Shown in pieces: positions 24,748 through 32,946 of a stretch of 64,000 nt of DNA (position 1 is its first letter; the number at the start of each line of letters is the position of its first letter). The translations under genes were made by a program, and so were the position numbers. This DNA is from an uncultured Lachnospiraceae bacterium (lineage in GTDB: Bacteria > Bacillota > Clostridia > Lachnospirales > Lachnospiraceae), in the NCBI GenBank assembly GCA_900315495.1, contig OMZJ01000008.1:62001-126000 (forward strand), read 5' to 3'. Below the pieces are notes generated by a model that saw only the letters and a list, made by a program, of their open reading frames with translations, did not search any database and was not told the DNA's origin.

Positions 24748-25443
24748 ATGCAGAGACTGGATCAGTTCCTGTCCGCACAGGGGCTAGGCACGAGAAAAGA
24801 AGTGCGGAAGGACATCCGGAGCGGCCGGATCGCGGTCAACGGGCAGGTGGTGACGATTCCGGAGGCAAAGATCGACCCGGCGCGGGATGCGGTGGAGCGG
24901 GATTCGGTCCGGGTCACCTGGTCGGAACACGTCTACCGGATGCTCAACAAGCCGGCCGGCGTGATCACGGCGGCGCGGGACCCGCACCAGCGGACGGTGA
25001 TGGACCTGATCCCGCCCGGCCGGAAGGGCATTCAGCCGGTGGGAAGGCTGGACAAAGACACCACGGGGCTTCTCCTTCTGACCGACGACGGGGATCTGGC
25101 CCACCGGCTCCTGAGTCCAGCCCATCATGTGGAGAAGGTGTACGAGGTGCAGACAGATCTTCCGATTCCACCGGATGCTGCGGCCCGGTTTGCGGCGGGA
25201 CTGGAACTGTCCGATTTCACCGCGAAGCCGGCAGAGCTTGCGGTCCTCCAGCCCGGCTTTGCCCGGGTGACGATCTGTGAGGGCAAGTTCCATCAGGTGA
25301 AGCGGATGTTTGCCGCGGTGAGCGTGAATGTGGTCGCGCTCCGGCGGATTTCCTTCGGGCCGCTCACCCTGGATCCGGCGCTGCCGGAGGGGGAGAGCAG
25401 AGTGCTCACGCCGGAGGAGGAAGAAGCCCTGAAGGCGCTCTGA
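24748..25443 (+). CDS. RsuA-family 16S rRNA pseudouridine synthase
   Basis: N-terminal S4 RNA-binding domain (MQRLDQFLSAQGLGTRKEVRK, about 1-60) followed by the catalytic domain with QPVGRLDKDTTGLLLLTDDGDLAH, where the Asp of RLDKDT is catalytic. FHQVKRMFAAV is the usual C-terminal block. 231 residues from ATG 24748, with CAGGAG upstream. RsuA (16S U516) is the best guess; RluB/E/F types are less likely by length. Confidence 0.9.
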   Translation: MQRLDQFLSAQGLGTRKEVRKDIRSGRIAVNGQVVTIPEAKIDPARDAVERDSVRVTWSEHVYRMLNKPAGVITAARDPHQRTVMDLIPPGRKGIQPVGRLDKDTTGLLLLTDDGDLAHRLLSPAHHVEKVYEVQTDLPIPPDAAARFAAGLELSDFTAKPAELAVLQPGFARVTICEGKFHQVKRMFAAVSVNVVALRRISFGPLTLDPALPEGESRVLTPEEEEALKAL

Positions 25444-25628
25444 CGGGGCCTTCCGCGTCAGCGGATGGCGCGCCTGCCGGATCCGGGACGCGGCACACCG
25501 CGAGCGGTGCAAAGCGTCAGAGGTCGATACCGGAAAAAGCATCGGACAGGATGCGGCGGCACAGCGAAAAATAGATCCAGGGATTCTGCAGGAGAGGACA
25601 GCCGGGAAGGCCGGCGGAAAGGCGCGGA

Positions 25629-26198
25629 ATGTTTCACGTAAATCGCGGAAAATACGGATATCTGACCAGAAGAAAGCACCAGCTGATCTTCCGGTGCGCG
25701 GTGATTGCCGCCGGCATTGTCATCCTGATGGCCCTGGGCATCTACAGCACCGGCACCCGGCAGAACCTGCTTTCCATCGTTGCCGTGGTCTCTGCCCTGC
25801 CCTTTGCCAACCAGATGGTGGTGCTGATTGCCACCATGAAGTTTCACTCGCGCCCGCGGGAGGAGTATGAGCAGGTCGTCTCGATTGTGGGGAACGGGCT
25901 TCTGGATGTGGAGCTGATCGTCACGTCACAGACGTCCCGGGCCATGCAGATTGATTACGCGTACATCCACGAGAAGGGGATTTTCTGCTGGAGCGCGGAT
26001 CCGAAGCTGGATCCCGGAAAGACGCAGAAGTATCTGAAGGATTACATGCAGGCCAATGACCTGAAGACCGAGGTCTTCGTAATCCGTGACTGGAAGCATT
26101 TCCTGCGCCGCCTCTCGGAGCTGGAGCCGGAGGACCGGAACACGGTTCCGGAAGATCTTCTCCGCATGGAGGGCGTGCTGAGAAATCTGGCACTGTGA
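25629..26198 (+). CDS. Unrecognised small membrane protein
   Basis: 189 residues. Two hydrophobic segments (about 20-42 and 46-66) follow a basic N-terminus (RGKYGYLTRRKHQ), suggesting a hairpin with both ends in the cytosol. The soluble C-terminal domain (about 75-189, VVSIVGNGLLDVELIVTSQTSRAMQIDYAYIHEKGIFCW) matches no family I know. It is 17 nt ahead of the RluD-like gene and probably co-transcribed. The binding site GGAAAGG is at 25617-25623. Confidence 0.65.
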   Translation: MFHVNRGKYGYLTRRKHQLIFRCAVIAAGIVILMALGIYSTGTRQNLLSIVAVVSALPFANQMVVLIATMKFHSRPREEYEQVVSIVGNGLLDVELIVTSQTSRAMQIDYAYIHEKGIFCWSADPKLDPGKTQKYLKDYMQANDLKTEVFVIRDWKHFLRRLSELEPEDRNTVPEDLLRMEGVLRNLAL

Positions 26199-26214
26199 CA
26201 GAAAGGCAGGCAGA

Positions 26215-27759
26215 ATGAGACAGCTGACCGTGAGCGCGGGGGATGCCGGATCCCGGCTGGACCGGTACCTGATGAAATATCTGAACGGTGCGCCTGCTGG
26301 CCTGCTCTACCGGCAGATGCGCAAAAAAAATATCACCCTCAACCGCAGAAAATGCGCTGGTCCGGAGCGTCTGGCCGAGGGCGATACCATCGAGCTCTTC
26401 CTGGCGGATGACACCATCGACAGGTTTTCTGCCGTGCCGGAAGCGATCGCTGCAGCGGCGGCAGCATCTGCAGCAGCCGGGAATACTCTGCCGCGGAAGG
26501 GCGGGCATCACCCGGAGGAGTACAACGGGCATTTTCCCGAGGATGTCAGCCGCCCGGAAGCGCATCATGGGCATTTTTCAGAGAATGGCAGCGATCCGGA
26601 GACGCTCGACGGCCGGCCGACGAAGGGGCTTTCCCGCGGGGGGCGCAGTGTGCCTCCGCTTTCTGTCCTGTTTCAGAATGGGGATATCCTGATCGCGGAC
26701 AAGCCGGCGGGAATCCTCTCCCAGGGGGATGATTCCGGGGAGGTGTCCATGGTGGATCTCCTCCTGCGGTATGTCCTGGATGACCGGATCCTGAGCGAAG
26801 AGCAGATGAAGACCAGCCGGCCGGCGGTCTGCAGCCGGCTTGATCGGAACACCAGCGGACTTCTCCTGTGCGGCCTGACCCGGCGCGGTTCGGCGTTTCT
26901 GTCGGAGAAACTGCGCACGAGGGACCTGAAAAAATTTTATCTGTGCCTGGTCCGGGGAATCTGCCCCCGGCCGGAGCAGCTCTCCGGATGGCTTGTGAAG
27001 GACCAGAGGACCAATCAGGTGACCGTATTCTCCGCGCCGGAGCAGATCCCGGAGAAGGCCCGCGGGGCCGCGCGGCAGATCCGCACGGATTACAGGCCGC
27101 TGGCTTACGGGGCGGATGCGACGCTTCTGTGCGTGCATCTGGTGACCGGACGGACCCATCAGATCCGCGCCCATCTGGCCTCCGTGGGGCACCCTCTGAT
27201 CGGAGAGCGAAAGTACGGATACGGATCAACGGCCGCCACCGGAAGATCCGCAGGCGAAAGGCAGACGGGTGCGCGCCGGCAGATGCTGCACGCATGGCGC
27301 GTGGTCTTCCCGGAAATTTCTGGAGATTTTGCCGGGCTGTCCGGCCGGACTTTCCAAGCGCCGCCGCCGGCGGATTTTGTCCGAGAAGCGGAGAGAGTCG
27401 GGATTGCGCTTCCGGAGGAAATGCTCTGCCGGGGCCGGGTGGAGACAGCGGCAAAAGAAGCAGAGTTCAAAGAACCGCAGGGTCGGGTGGAGGAATCATC
27501 CGGATTCCTGCGGGGCAGCTGCATCCGCAGAGAGAGCGGAACAAGAACCGCAGAGAAAACAGAGAACAGCAGGGCCGGCCGGACAGCGGCCGGCCCTGCG
27601 CAGAAAAACGGGAGGACCGATTTTGCCGACATGGAATTCGCGGGGGCTTCGCGGCTCCGTCCTGGAAGAGATGATCAACCGGACCATTCTATACTACCGG
27701 GAGCATCACCTGGCACTGATTCAGAAGATTCCCACACCGATCACGCCGATCCGCATTGA
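26215..27759 (+). CDS. RluD/RluA-family pseudouridine synthase with linker insert and long tail
   Basis: An S4-like N-terminal domain (RLDRYLMKYLNGAPAGLLYRQMRKKNITLN) and the RluA catalytic domain (LIADKPAGILSQGD; CSRLDRNTSGLLL with catalytic Asp210; VHLVTGRTHQIRAHLASVGHPLIGERKYG) identify a 23S rRNA pseudouridine synthase. An Ala- then His-rich insert (about 78-150) separates the two. The normal protein ends near residue 410; a further 100-odd residues of low complexity run on and the frame only stops at 27759, inside recU. Whether this tail is translated as such is uncertain. Confidence 0.85.
   Translation: MRQLTVSAGDAGSRLDRYLMKYLNGAPAGLLYRQMRKKNITLNRRKCAGPERLAEGDTIELFLADDTIDRFSAVPEAIAAAAAASAAAGNTLPRKGGHHPEEYNGHFPEDVSRPEAHHGHFSENGSDPETLDGRPTKGLSRGGRSVPPLSVLFQNGDILIADKPAGILSQGDDSGEVSMVDLLLRYVLDDRILSEEQMKTSRPAVCSRLDRNTSGLLLCGLTRRGSAFLSEKLRTRDLKKFYLCLVRGICPRPEQLSGWLVKDQRTNQVTVFSAPEQIPEKARGAARQIRTDYRPLAYGADATLLCVHLVTGRTHQIRAHLASVGHPLIGERKYGYGSTAATGRSAGERQTGARRQMLHAWRVVFPEISGDFAGLSGRTFQAPPPADFVREAERVGIALPEEMLCRGRVETAAKEAEFKEPQGRVEESSGFLRGSCIRRESGTRTAEKTENSRAGRTAAGPAQKNGRTDFADMEFAGASRLRPGRDDQPDHSILPGASPGTDSEDSHTDHADPH
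26509..26608 (+). repeat. in-frame duplication in the RluD-like linker
   Basis: Two imperfect 54-nt units (26503-26556 and 26557-26610) encode related His-rich peptides (HHPEEYNGHFPEDVSRPE and HHGHFSENGSDPE). They lie between the S4 and catalytic domains. Confidence 0.55.
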
Positions 27760-28213
27760 CAAGGAGACCCGCCACATCACACTGGCGTATTTTGATCAGA
27801 GAAGCACCGTCGACTATATCGGCGCGGTCCAGGGAATCCCGGTGTGCTTTGACGCCAAGGAGTCCGCCTCGGACACCTTTCCCCTGCAGAATATCCACCA
27901 GCACCAGATCGCCTTCATGCGGGACATGGAGCGCCAGGGCGGCATCGCCTTCATTCTGCTCTACTTCACCGCCAGGGAAGAGGCGTACTATGTTCCGCTG
28001 CGGGATGTGCTGTACTTCTGGGACCGGGCGGCGCAGGGTGGGCGAAAGAGCTTCACCTACGAGGAGATTGACCGGACACTGCGCATCCGGATCCGGAATG
28101 ACGTCTATGTCATGTTTCTGGAGCAGCTGCAGATGGACCTGCTGGCCCGTGCGGATTCGGAGAAGAGCCCGCAGGAAGAGAAGAGAGAGGGAAAAGGGCC
28201 GGAGGAGTGCTGA
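27623..28213 (+). CDS. recU: Holliday junction resolvase RecU
   Basis: Cleaves four-way junctions in recombination and chromosome segregation. The TTG at 27623 after GGGAGGA (27610-27616) gives the family start MPTWNSRGLRGSVLEEMINRT. IPTPITPIRIDKE, DYIGAVQGIPVCFDAKES and HQIAFMRDMERQGGIAFIL are the nuclease blocks with the acidic and lysine catalytic residues. 196 residues. The first 137 nt overlap the end of the RluD-like gene in another frame. Confidence 0.93.
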   Translation: MPTWNSRGLRGSVLEEMINRTILYYREHHLALIQKIPTPITPIRIDKETRHITLAYFDQRSTVDYIGAVQGIPVCFDAKESASDTFPLQNIHQHQIAFMRDMERQGGIAFILLYFTAREEAYYVPLRDVLYFWDRAAQGGRKSFTYEEIDRTLRIRIRNDVYVMFLEQLQMDLLARADSEKSPQEEKREGKGPEEC

Positions 28214-28316
28214 GCACGCGCCGCTCTTTCGGCAGAAGCCGGCCGCTGTGTGCGGCGTGCCGGAAATCTGCCGGGGAGCAGAAGCCGTGCGGTCTTTTCC
28301 CACCCCGGCCGGAACG

Positions 28317-28345
28317 TTGTGCGTAAAATCGATTTGTGATAAGAT
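28317..28345 (+). promoter_or_regulatory. his operon promoter with extended -10
   Basis: -35 TTGTGC (28317-28322), 17-nt spacer, -10 TAAGAT (28340-28345) preceded by TGA, an extended -10. Expected start near 28352, about 66 nt before hisZ. I see no his-attenuator or T-box in that short leader. Confidence 0.65.
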
Positions 28346-28417
28346 GGGCCCGTATCGGCCGGGCTTCCTGCCGTGTGCCGTTGACTGCATGTCTGTATAG
28401 CGAGGAGTCTTTGCTTC

Positions 28418-29704
28418 ATGAAAAAAAATCTGCTCCACACGCCGGAGGGCGTCAGGGATATCTACGGGGAAGAATATGACCGCAAACAGGCGGTCAGCAG
28501 GAAAATCACGGAGGTCATCCGCCGGTTCGGCTACGCCGGGCTGCAGACGCCGGTGCTGGAATACTTTGACATCTTCAGCGCCGAGCGTGGGTCCGTGGCT
28601 TCCAATGAACTGTTCAAGCTGTTTGACCGGGAGGGAGACACCATGGTCCTGCGGCCGGACATTACGCCGGCAGCGGCGCGGTGCATCTCGAAGTATTACA
28701 TGTACGAGACGATGCCGGTCCGGCTGTACTACGAGGGAAGCACCTTTGTCAACTACCTGAGCCTGCGCGGCAGCCTCAAGGAATCCACCGTGATCGGCGC
28801 TGAATTTGTCAATGACAGCTCAGTGGACGCTGACGCCGAGATCATCGCAATGCTGATCTCCTCCCTGCAGGCAGCCGGCCTGGAAAATTTTCAGGTTGAG
28901 ATCGGCATCGTGGATTATTTCAACGGCCTGATGCAGGACGCGAACCTCTCAGAGGAAGACCAGGGGCGGCTCCGGGAGCTGATTGAGAGCAAGAACTTCT
29001 TCGGCGTGGAGGAAATGCTCTCCGGCATGGAGATGGATGACTCTGTCCGCATCGCGCTGACCACGATCCCGAAGCTCTTCGGCGGCATTGACCAGATCCG
29101 CCGCGCCAGAGAGCTGACAAACAACGCGAGGGCCATCTCGGCACTGGACCGCCTGGAGCAGCTTTACGCGCTCCTGTCCGTCTATGGGCTGGAAAAAACC
29201 ATTTCCTTTGACCTGGGCATGCTGGGAAAATTCCATTACTATACCGGCATGATCTTCAAGGCTTACACCTACGGGACGGGCTCCCCGGTTGCCACGGGAG
29301 GCCGCTACGACAGCCTGCTCGTCCAGTTTGGAAAAGACGCGCCGGCGACCGGGTTTGCCATCTACCTGGATGACCTGCTGACGGCCATGCACCGCCAGAA
29401 CATTCCGGTGGATACCGGCCGGAAACCTGCGCTGATCGCCTACGCGCCGGACTGCCTTGAGAGCGCCGTCCGGGAGGCGCAGAGCCGGCGGAAGGACGGC
29501 GCGCGGGCAGCGCTGGTACGGATCCCTGCGGAAGGCCGCCGGGAGGAGGTCCTCCGCTATGCGCGGGAGGCCGGTATGGACCGTGTCACCTTCCTGACCC
29601 GTGCGGGGGAGAAGACGGTGCGGCTGGAAAATCCGGCGGCGGATGTGAGCGCAGCCGGGCAGGCGGCCGGCGCGGATGCGGCAGAAAAGGGGGAGAAAGG
29701 CTGA
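28418..29704 (+). CDS. hisZ: ATP phosphoribosyltransferase regulatory subunit HisZ
   Basis: A histidyl-tRNA-synthetase-like protein that activates the short HisG and mediates histidine feedback. LLHTPEGVRDIYGEEYDRK, LFDREGDTMVLRPDITPAAAR (motif-2-like) and FYYTGMIFKAY-type sequence near FHYYTGMIFKAYTYG are the family blocks. 428 residues; it ends in an Ala-rich tail. It lacks an anticodon-binding domain of true HisRS and is followed directly by hisG (stop/start TGATG). Confidence 0.92.
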   Translation: MKKNLLHTPEGVRDIYGEEYDRKQAVSRKITEVIRRFGYAGLQTPVLEYFDIFSAERGSVASNELFKLFDREGDTMVLRPDITPAAARCISKYYMYETMPVRLYYEGSTFVNYLSLRGSLKESTVIGAEFVNDSSVDADAEIIAMLISSLQAAGLENFQVEIGIVDYFNGLMQDANLSEEDQGRLRELIESKNFFGVEEMLSGMEMDDSVRIALTTIPKLFGGIDQIRRARELTNNARAISALDRLEQLYALLSVYGLEKTISFDLGMLGKFHYYTGMIFKAYTYGTGSPVATGGRYDSLLVQFGKDAPATGFAIYLDDLLTAMHRQNIPVDTGRKPALIAYAPDCLESAVREAQSRRKDGARAALVRIPAEGRREEVLRYAREAGMDRVTFLTRAGEKTVRLENPAADVSAAGQAAGADAAEKGEKG

Positions 29705-30363
29705 TGGATACGATCACTTTTGCACTGGCAAAGGGGAGACTGGCCCGGAAGGCCATGCAGATGCTCGAGTATGCCGGCATCTCCTGCGAGGAGATGAAGG
29801 ACGAGAACAGCCGGAAGCTGATCTTCGAGGATCCCGCGAACCACCTGCGCTTTTTCCTCGCCAAGGCGTCCGACGTTCCTACCTATGTGGAGTACGGCGC
29901 AGCGGATATCGGCGTGGTCGGCAAGGACACGATCCTCGAGGAGCAGCGGAACCTCTATGAGGTGATGGATCTGGGCATCGGAAAATGCCGGATGTGCGTC
30001 GCCGGGCCGGAATCGGCAAGGAAGGTGCTGCAGAACCATGAGCTGATCCGTGTCGCGACCAAGTATCCGGTGATTGCGCGGGACTATTTTTACAATGTCA
30101 AGCACCAGACGGTGGAACTGATCAAGCTCAACGGGTCGGTGGAACTGGCGCCGATCGTGGGGCTGTCCGAGGTGATCGTGGATATCGTGGAGACGGGGAC
30201 GACCCTGCGGGAGAACGGCCTCACCGTGCTGGAGGAGGTCTGCCCGCTCTCGGCCCGGGTGGTGGTCAACCAGGTCAGCATGAAGATGAAGAATGCGCAG
30301 ATCCAGGATATTCTCGCGAAGTTCCGGACGGGCCTGGACAGGATGAGAGAGGAGGAAAAGTGA
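29704..30363 (+). CDS. hisG: ATP phosphoribosyltransferase, short form
   Basis: First step of histidine synthesis: ATP plus PRPP to phosphoribosyl-ATP. The 219 residues are the short form lacking the C-terminal regulatory domain, in keeping with hisZ just upstream. FALAKGRLARKAMQML, DVPTYVEYGAADIGVVGKDTI and the PRPP loop IVDIVETGTTLRENGL are clear. Confidence 0.95.
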   Translation: MDTITFALAKGRLARKAMQMLEYAGISCEEMKDENSRKLIFEDPANHLRFFLAKASDVPTYVEYGAADIGVVGKDTILEEQRNLYEVMDLGIGKCRMCVAGPESARKVLQNHELIRVATKYPVIARDYFYNVKHQTVELIKLNGSVELAPIVGLSEVIVDIVETGTTLRENGLTVLEEVCPLSARVVVNQVSMKMKNAQIQDILAKFRTGLDRMREEEK

Positions 30364-30364
30364 G

Positions 30365-31669
30365 ATGCAGATTCAGAAAATCGACCGCGCGTCGCTGGCA
30401 ACGCTGCAGACAGAGCTTTTGAAGAGGGACCCGAACAGCTACAGCCAGTACACCGCGGCAGTCAAGGAGATTGTCGAGGATGTCAAGAACCGCAGGGATG
30501 CGGCGCTGTTTGCCTATACGGCCAAGTTTGACCACGCATTCCTCTCCGCGGATTCGGTCCGCATCACGGAGCAGGAGAAAGAGGAAGCCATGCGGGCGGT
30601 GGGTCCGGAACTGATCCGGGTGATGCAGCGCTCCATGGAGAACATCCGCGCCTATCATGAGCGGCAGCTGCAGCAGAGCTGGTTCACCACCCGAGAGGAC
30701 GGCGTGCTTCTCGGGCAGAAGGTGATGCCGCTGGACAGCGTCGGCGTCTATGTGCCCGGCGGCAAGGCGGCGTATCCCTCCACCGTGCTGATGAACATCG
30801 TCCCGGCAAGGGTGGCGGGTGTCCGCAAGATCGTGATGGTGACCCCGCCCGGCCGCGACGGGAAGGTCAACCCGGTGACGCTGGCGGCGGCGCAGCTGGC
30901 GGGCGTGACCGAGGCCTACAAGGTGGGCGGCGCGCAGGCGATCGCCGCGCTGGCATTCGGCACGGAGAGCATCCCGAAGGTGGCAAAGATCGTCGGCCCC
31001 GGCAACATTTTCGTCGCACTGGCCAAGAAGGAAGTCTTCGGATATGTGAGCATTGACAGCATTGCCGGCCCCAGCGAGATCATGGTGGCCGCGGACGGGA
31101 CGGCCAACGCCCGGTATGTGGCGGCGGATCTCCTGTCCCAGGCGGAGCACGATGAGCTTGCCTGCGCGATTCTGGTGACGGACAGCGAGGAGCTGGCCCG
31201 GAAGGTCAATGCGGAGATCGATGGCTTCCTGCCGCAGCTTTCCCGCCGCGAGATCATCGAGAAATCTCTGAAAAACTACGGCCATATCCTGGTGGCTTCC
31301 GACCGGGAGGAGATGTTTGACATTGTAAATTCCATTGCGCCGGAGCACCTGGAGATCCAGACGGCCAATCCGCTGGAGGACATGGCGCGCGTCAAAAACG
31401 CGGGGGCCATCTTCCTGGGACCCTACAGCTCCGAGCCGCTGGGCGACTATTTCGCAGGCCCGAACCATGTGCTGCCGACCAACGGAACCGCAAAGTTCTT
31501 CTCGCCCCTCGGGGTGGACGCCTTCATCAAGCGTTCCAGCGTGATCTATTATTCGAAGGAGGCGCTGGAGAAAGTGCACGAGGACATCGAATTGTTTGCG
31601 CGCAGCGAGTCTCTGACGGCCCATGCCAATTCGATTCATGTCCGGTTTGACGGGAGAGATGCGGACTGA
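30365..31669 (+). CDS. hisD: Histidinol dehydrogenase
   Basis: Oxidises histidinol to histidine in two NAD-linked steps. 434 residues. YVPGGKAAYPSTVLMN, the SIAGPSEIMVAAD block, the zinc ligands in LSQAEHDELACAIL and the PEHLEIQTANP segment are all present. It starts 2 nt after the hisG stop and ends overlapping hisB. Confidence 0.96.
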   Translation: MQIQKIDRASLATLQTELLKRDPNSYSQYTAAVKEIVEDVKNRRDAALFAYTAKFDHAFLSADSVRITEQEKEEAMRAVGPELIRVMQRSMENIRAYHERQLQQSWFTTREDGVLLGQKVMPLDSVGVYVPGGKAAYPSTVLMNIVPARVAGVRKIVMVTPPGRDGKVNPVTLAAAQLAGVTEAYKVGGAQAIAALAFGTESIPKVAKIVGPGNIFVALAKKEVFGYVSIDSIAGPSEIMVAADGTANARYVAADLLSQAEHDELACAILVTDSEELARKVNAEIDGFLPQLSRREIIEKSLKNYGHILVASDREEMFDIVNSIAPEHLEIQTANPLEDMARVKNAGAIFLGPYSSEPLGDYFAGPNHVLPTNGTAKFFSPLGVDAFIKRSSVIYYSKEALEKVHEDIELFARSESLTAHANSIHVRFDGRDAD

Positions 31670-32259
31670 TGGACAGAATTGCGGATATCACGAGAGATAC
31701 CGGTGAGACGAAGATCACGATGCAGCTGGAGCTGGACGGGAGCGGCATCACGGACATCGACACCGGGATCGGCTTTTTCGACCACATGCTCAACAGCTTC
31801 GCGCGGCACGGACTGTTCAATCTCGATGTGCGGTGCGAGGGAGATCTGTATGTCGACTGCCACCACACGGTGGAGGACACGGGAATCGTCCTGGGCGACT
31901 GCATTCACGAGGCCATCGGCGACAAGAAGGCGATGCGCCGCTTCGGCGACATCATCCTGCCGATGGATGACGCGCTGGTCCTCTGCGCGCTCGACCTCTC
32001 CGGACGGCCCTACCTGGGCTTTGAGGCGGAATTCGCATCGCAGCGGGTGGGCGAGTTTGACACCGAGATGGTGCGCGAATTTTTCTACGCGGTCACATAC
32101 CGGGCGGGCATGAACCTGCACATCCGCCAGCTGGCGGGGACGAACAGCCACCACATCATCGAGGCGATGTTTAAGGCCTTTGCCAAGGCGCTGGATCAGG
32201 CGACCCAGACGGATCCCCGGATTGTGGACGTCCTGTCCACCAAGGGAACCCTGGAATAA
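31669..32259 (+). CDS. hisB: Imidazoleglycerol-phosphate dehydratase
   Basis: 196 residues, monofunctional HisB. The metal-binding motifs DCHHTVEDTGI and NSHHIIEAMFKAFAKAL are intact. Its ATG overlaps the hisD stop by one base. After it, where hisH, hisA, hisF would often follow, there is a 225-nt spacer with repeats and a hairpin. Confidence 0.96.
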   Translation: MDRIADITRDTGETKITMQLELDGSGITDIDTGIGFFDHMLNSFARHGLFNLDVRCEGDLYVDCHHTVEDTGIVLGDCIHEAIGDKKAMRRFGDIILPMDDALVLCALDLSGRPYLGFEAEFASQRVGEFDTEMVREFFYAVTYRAGMNLHIRQLAGTNSHHIIEAMFKAFAKALDQATQTDPRIVDVLSTKGTLE

Positions 32260-32325
32260 GGAAAAGCCGCCTGCCCGCCGGATGCAGAAAAGCTCGGAAA
32301 CAGCCGCGGGAAGCGAAGAGTATGC

Positions 32326-32405
32326 CCGCGGGAAACCGAGAACACTGCGCAGATACGAACAATACCGCGGGAAACACAGAGAACACCGCGCAGATACGAA
32401 CAATA
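32326..32405 (+). repeat. tandem direct repeat between hisB and hisI
   Basis: Two nearly identical copies (32326-32364, 39 nt; 32365-32405, 41 nt) and the start of a third (from 32406). Each holds an AGATACGAACAATACCGCGG core. The units are purine-rich with a CCGCGG palindrome at each end. Their length matches no CRISPR repeat-spacer pattern. Confidence 0.75.
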
Positions 32406-32428
32406 CCGCGGAAAACCGCGGAGAAAAG

Positions 32429-32468
32429 CACTGCCGCCCCGCGGCCGGTCGGCCGGAGGGCGGCAGTG
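32429..32468 (+). promoter_or_regulatory. strong hairpin just before hisI
   Basis: A perfect 10-bp stem (32429-32438 with 32459-32468) with further self-complementary GC in the loop. There is no U-tract, so it is not a standard terminator. It ends 4 nt before the hisI binding site (GGAGA at 32473-32477) and could act on hisI translation or mRNA processing (inference). Confidence 0.6.
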
Positions 32469-32484
32469 TCAGGAGAGCAGACAG

Positions 32485-32946
32485 ATGATGGAAAAGAAAA
32501 CACCGGACCCGTCGCTGGTCCGCCGCCTTGTGCCGGAGATCGGCTGGGAGCAGCTGAAAAAGGATGCGAATGGTCTGGTGCCCTGCATCATTCAGGATGC
32601 AGACAACGGGCAGGTCCTGATGATGGGCTGGACCGACGAGGCGGGATTTGCCGAGACGCTGGCCACGGGCGTCATGACATACTGGAGCCGGAGCCGCCGG
32701 GAGCGGTGGTGCAAGGGCGAGACCAGCGGGCATTTTCAGTATGTGCGCTCCATCACGGCGGACTGCGATTTCGACACGCTGCTGGTGGAGGCGGTTCAGG
32801 TGGGCGCCGCCTGCCATACCGGGCACCGCTCCTGCTTTTTCAACGCGGTGGAGGGCGAGGTACCCTTTTCGGGAGACAGCTCTCCGGAGGACGGGGAAAA
32901 CCAGATCAGTGCGGCAGAGCAGTCAGAGAGGAAAAAGACGCCATGA
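32485..32946 (+). CDS. hisI: Phosphoribosyl-AMP cyclohydrolase HisI (no HisE domain)
   Basis: Hydrolyses phosphoribosyl-AMP. LVPCIIQDADNGQVLMMGW, WSRSRRERWCKGETSGH and the zinc/metal cysteines in DCDFDTLLV and GAACHTGHRSCFF are all present. 153 residues: the HisE pyrophosphohydrolase domain often fused to it is absent; instead there is a short Glu/Ser-rich tail. Its stop overlaps the next start (ATGA, 32943-32946). Confidence 0.95.
   Translation: MMEKKTPDPSLVRRLVPEIGWEQLKKDANGLVPCIIQDADNGQVLMMGWTDEAGFAETLATGVMTYWSRSRRERWCKGETSGHFQYVRSITADCDFDTLLVEAVQVGAACHTGHRSCFFNAVEGEVPFSGDSSPEDGENQISAAEQSERKKTP

Noticed and set aside
32326-32420. possible small CRISPR array
   Set aside because: Only two full units directly abutting, with no unique spacers and no cas genes in the window.
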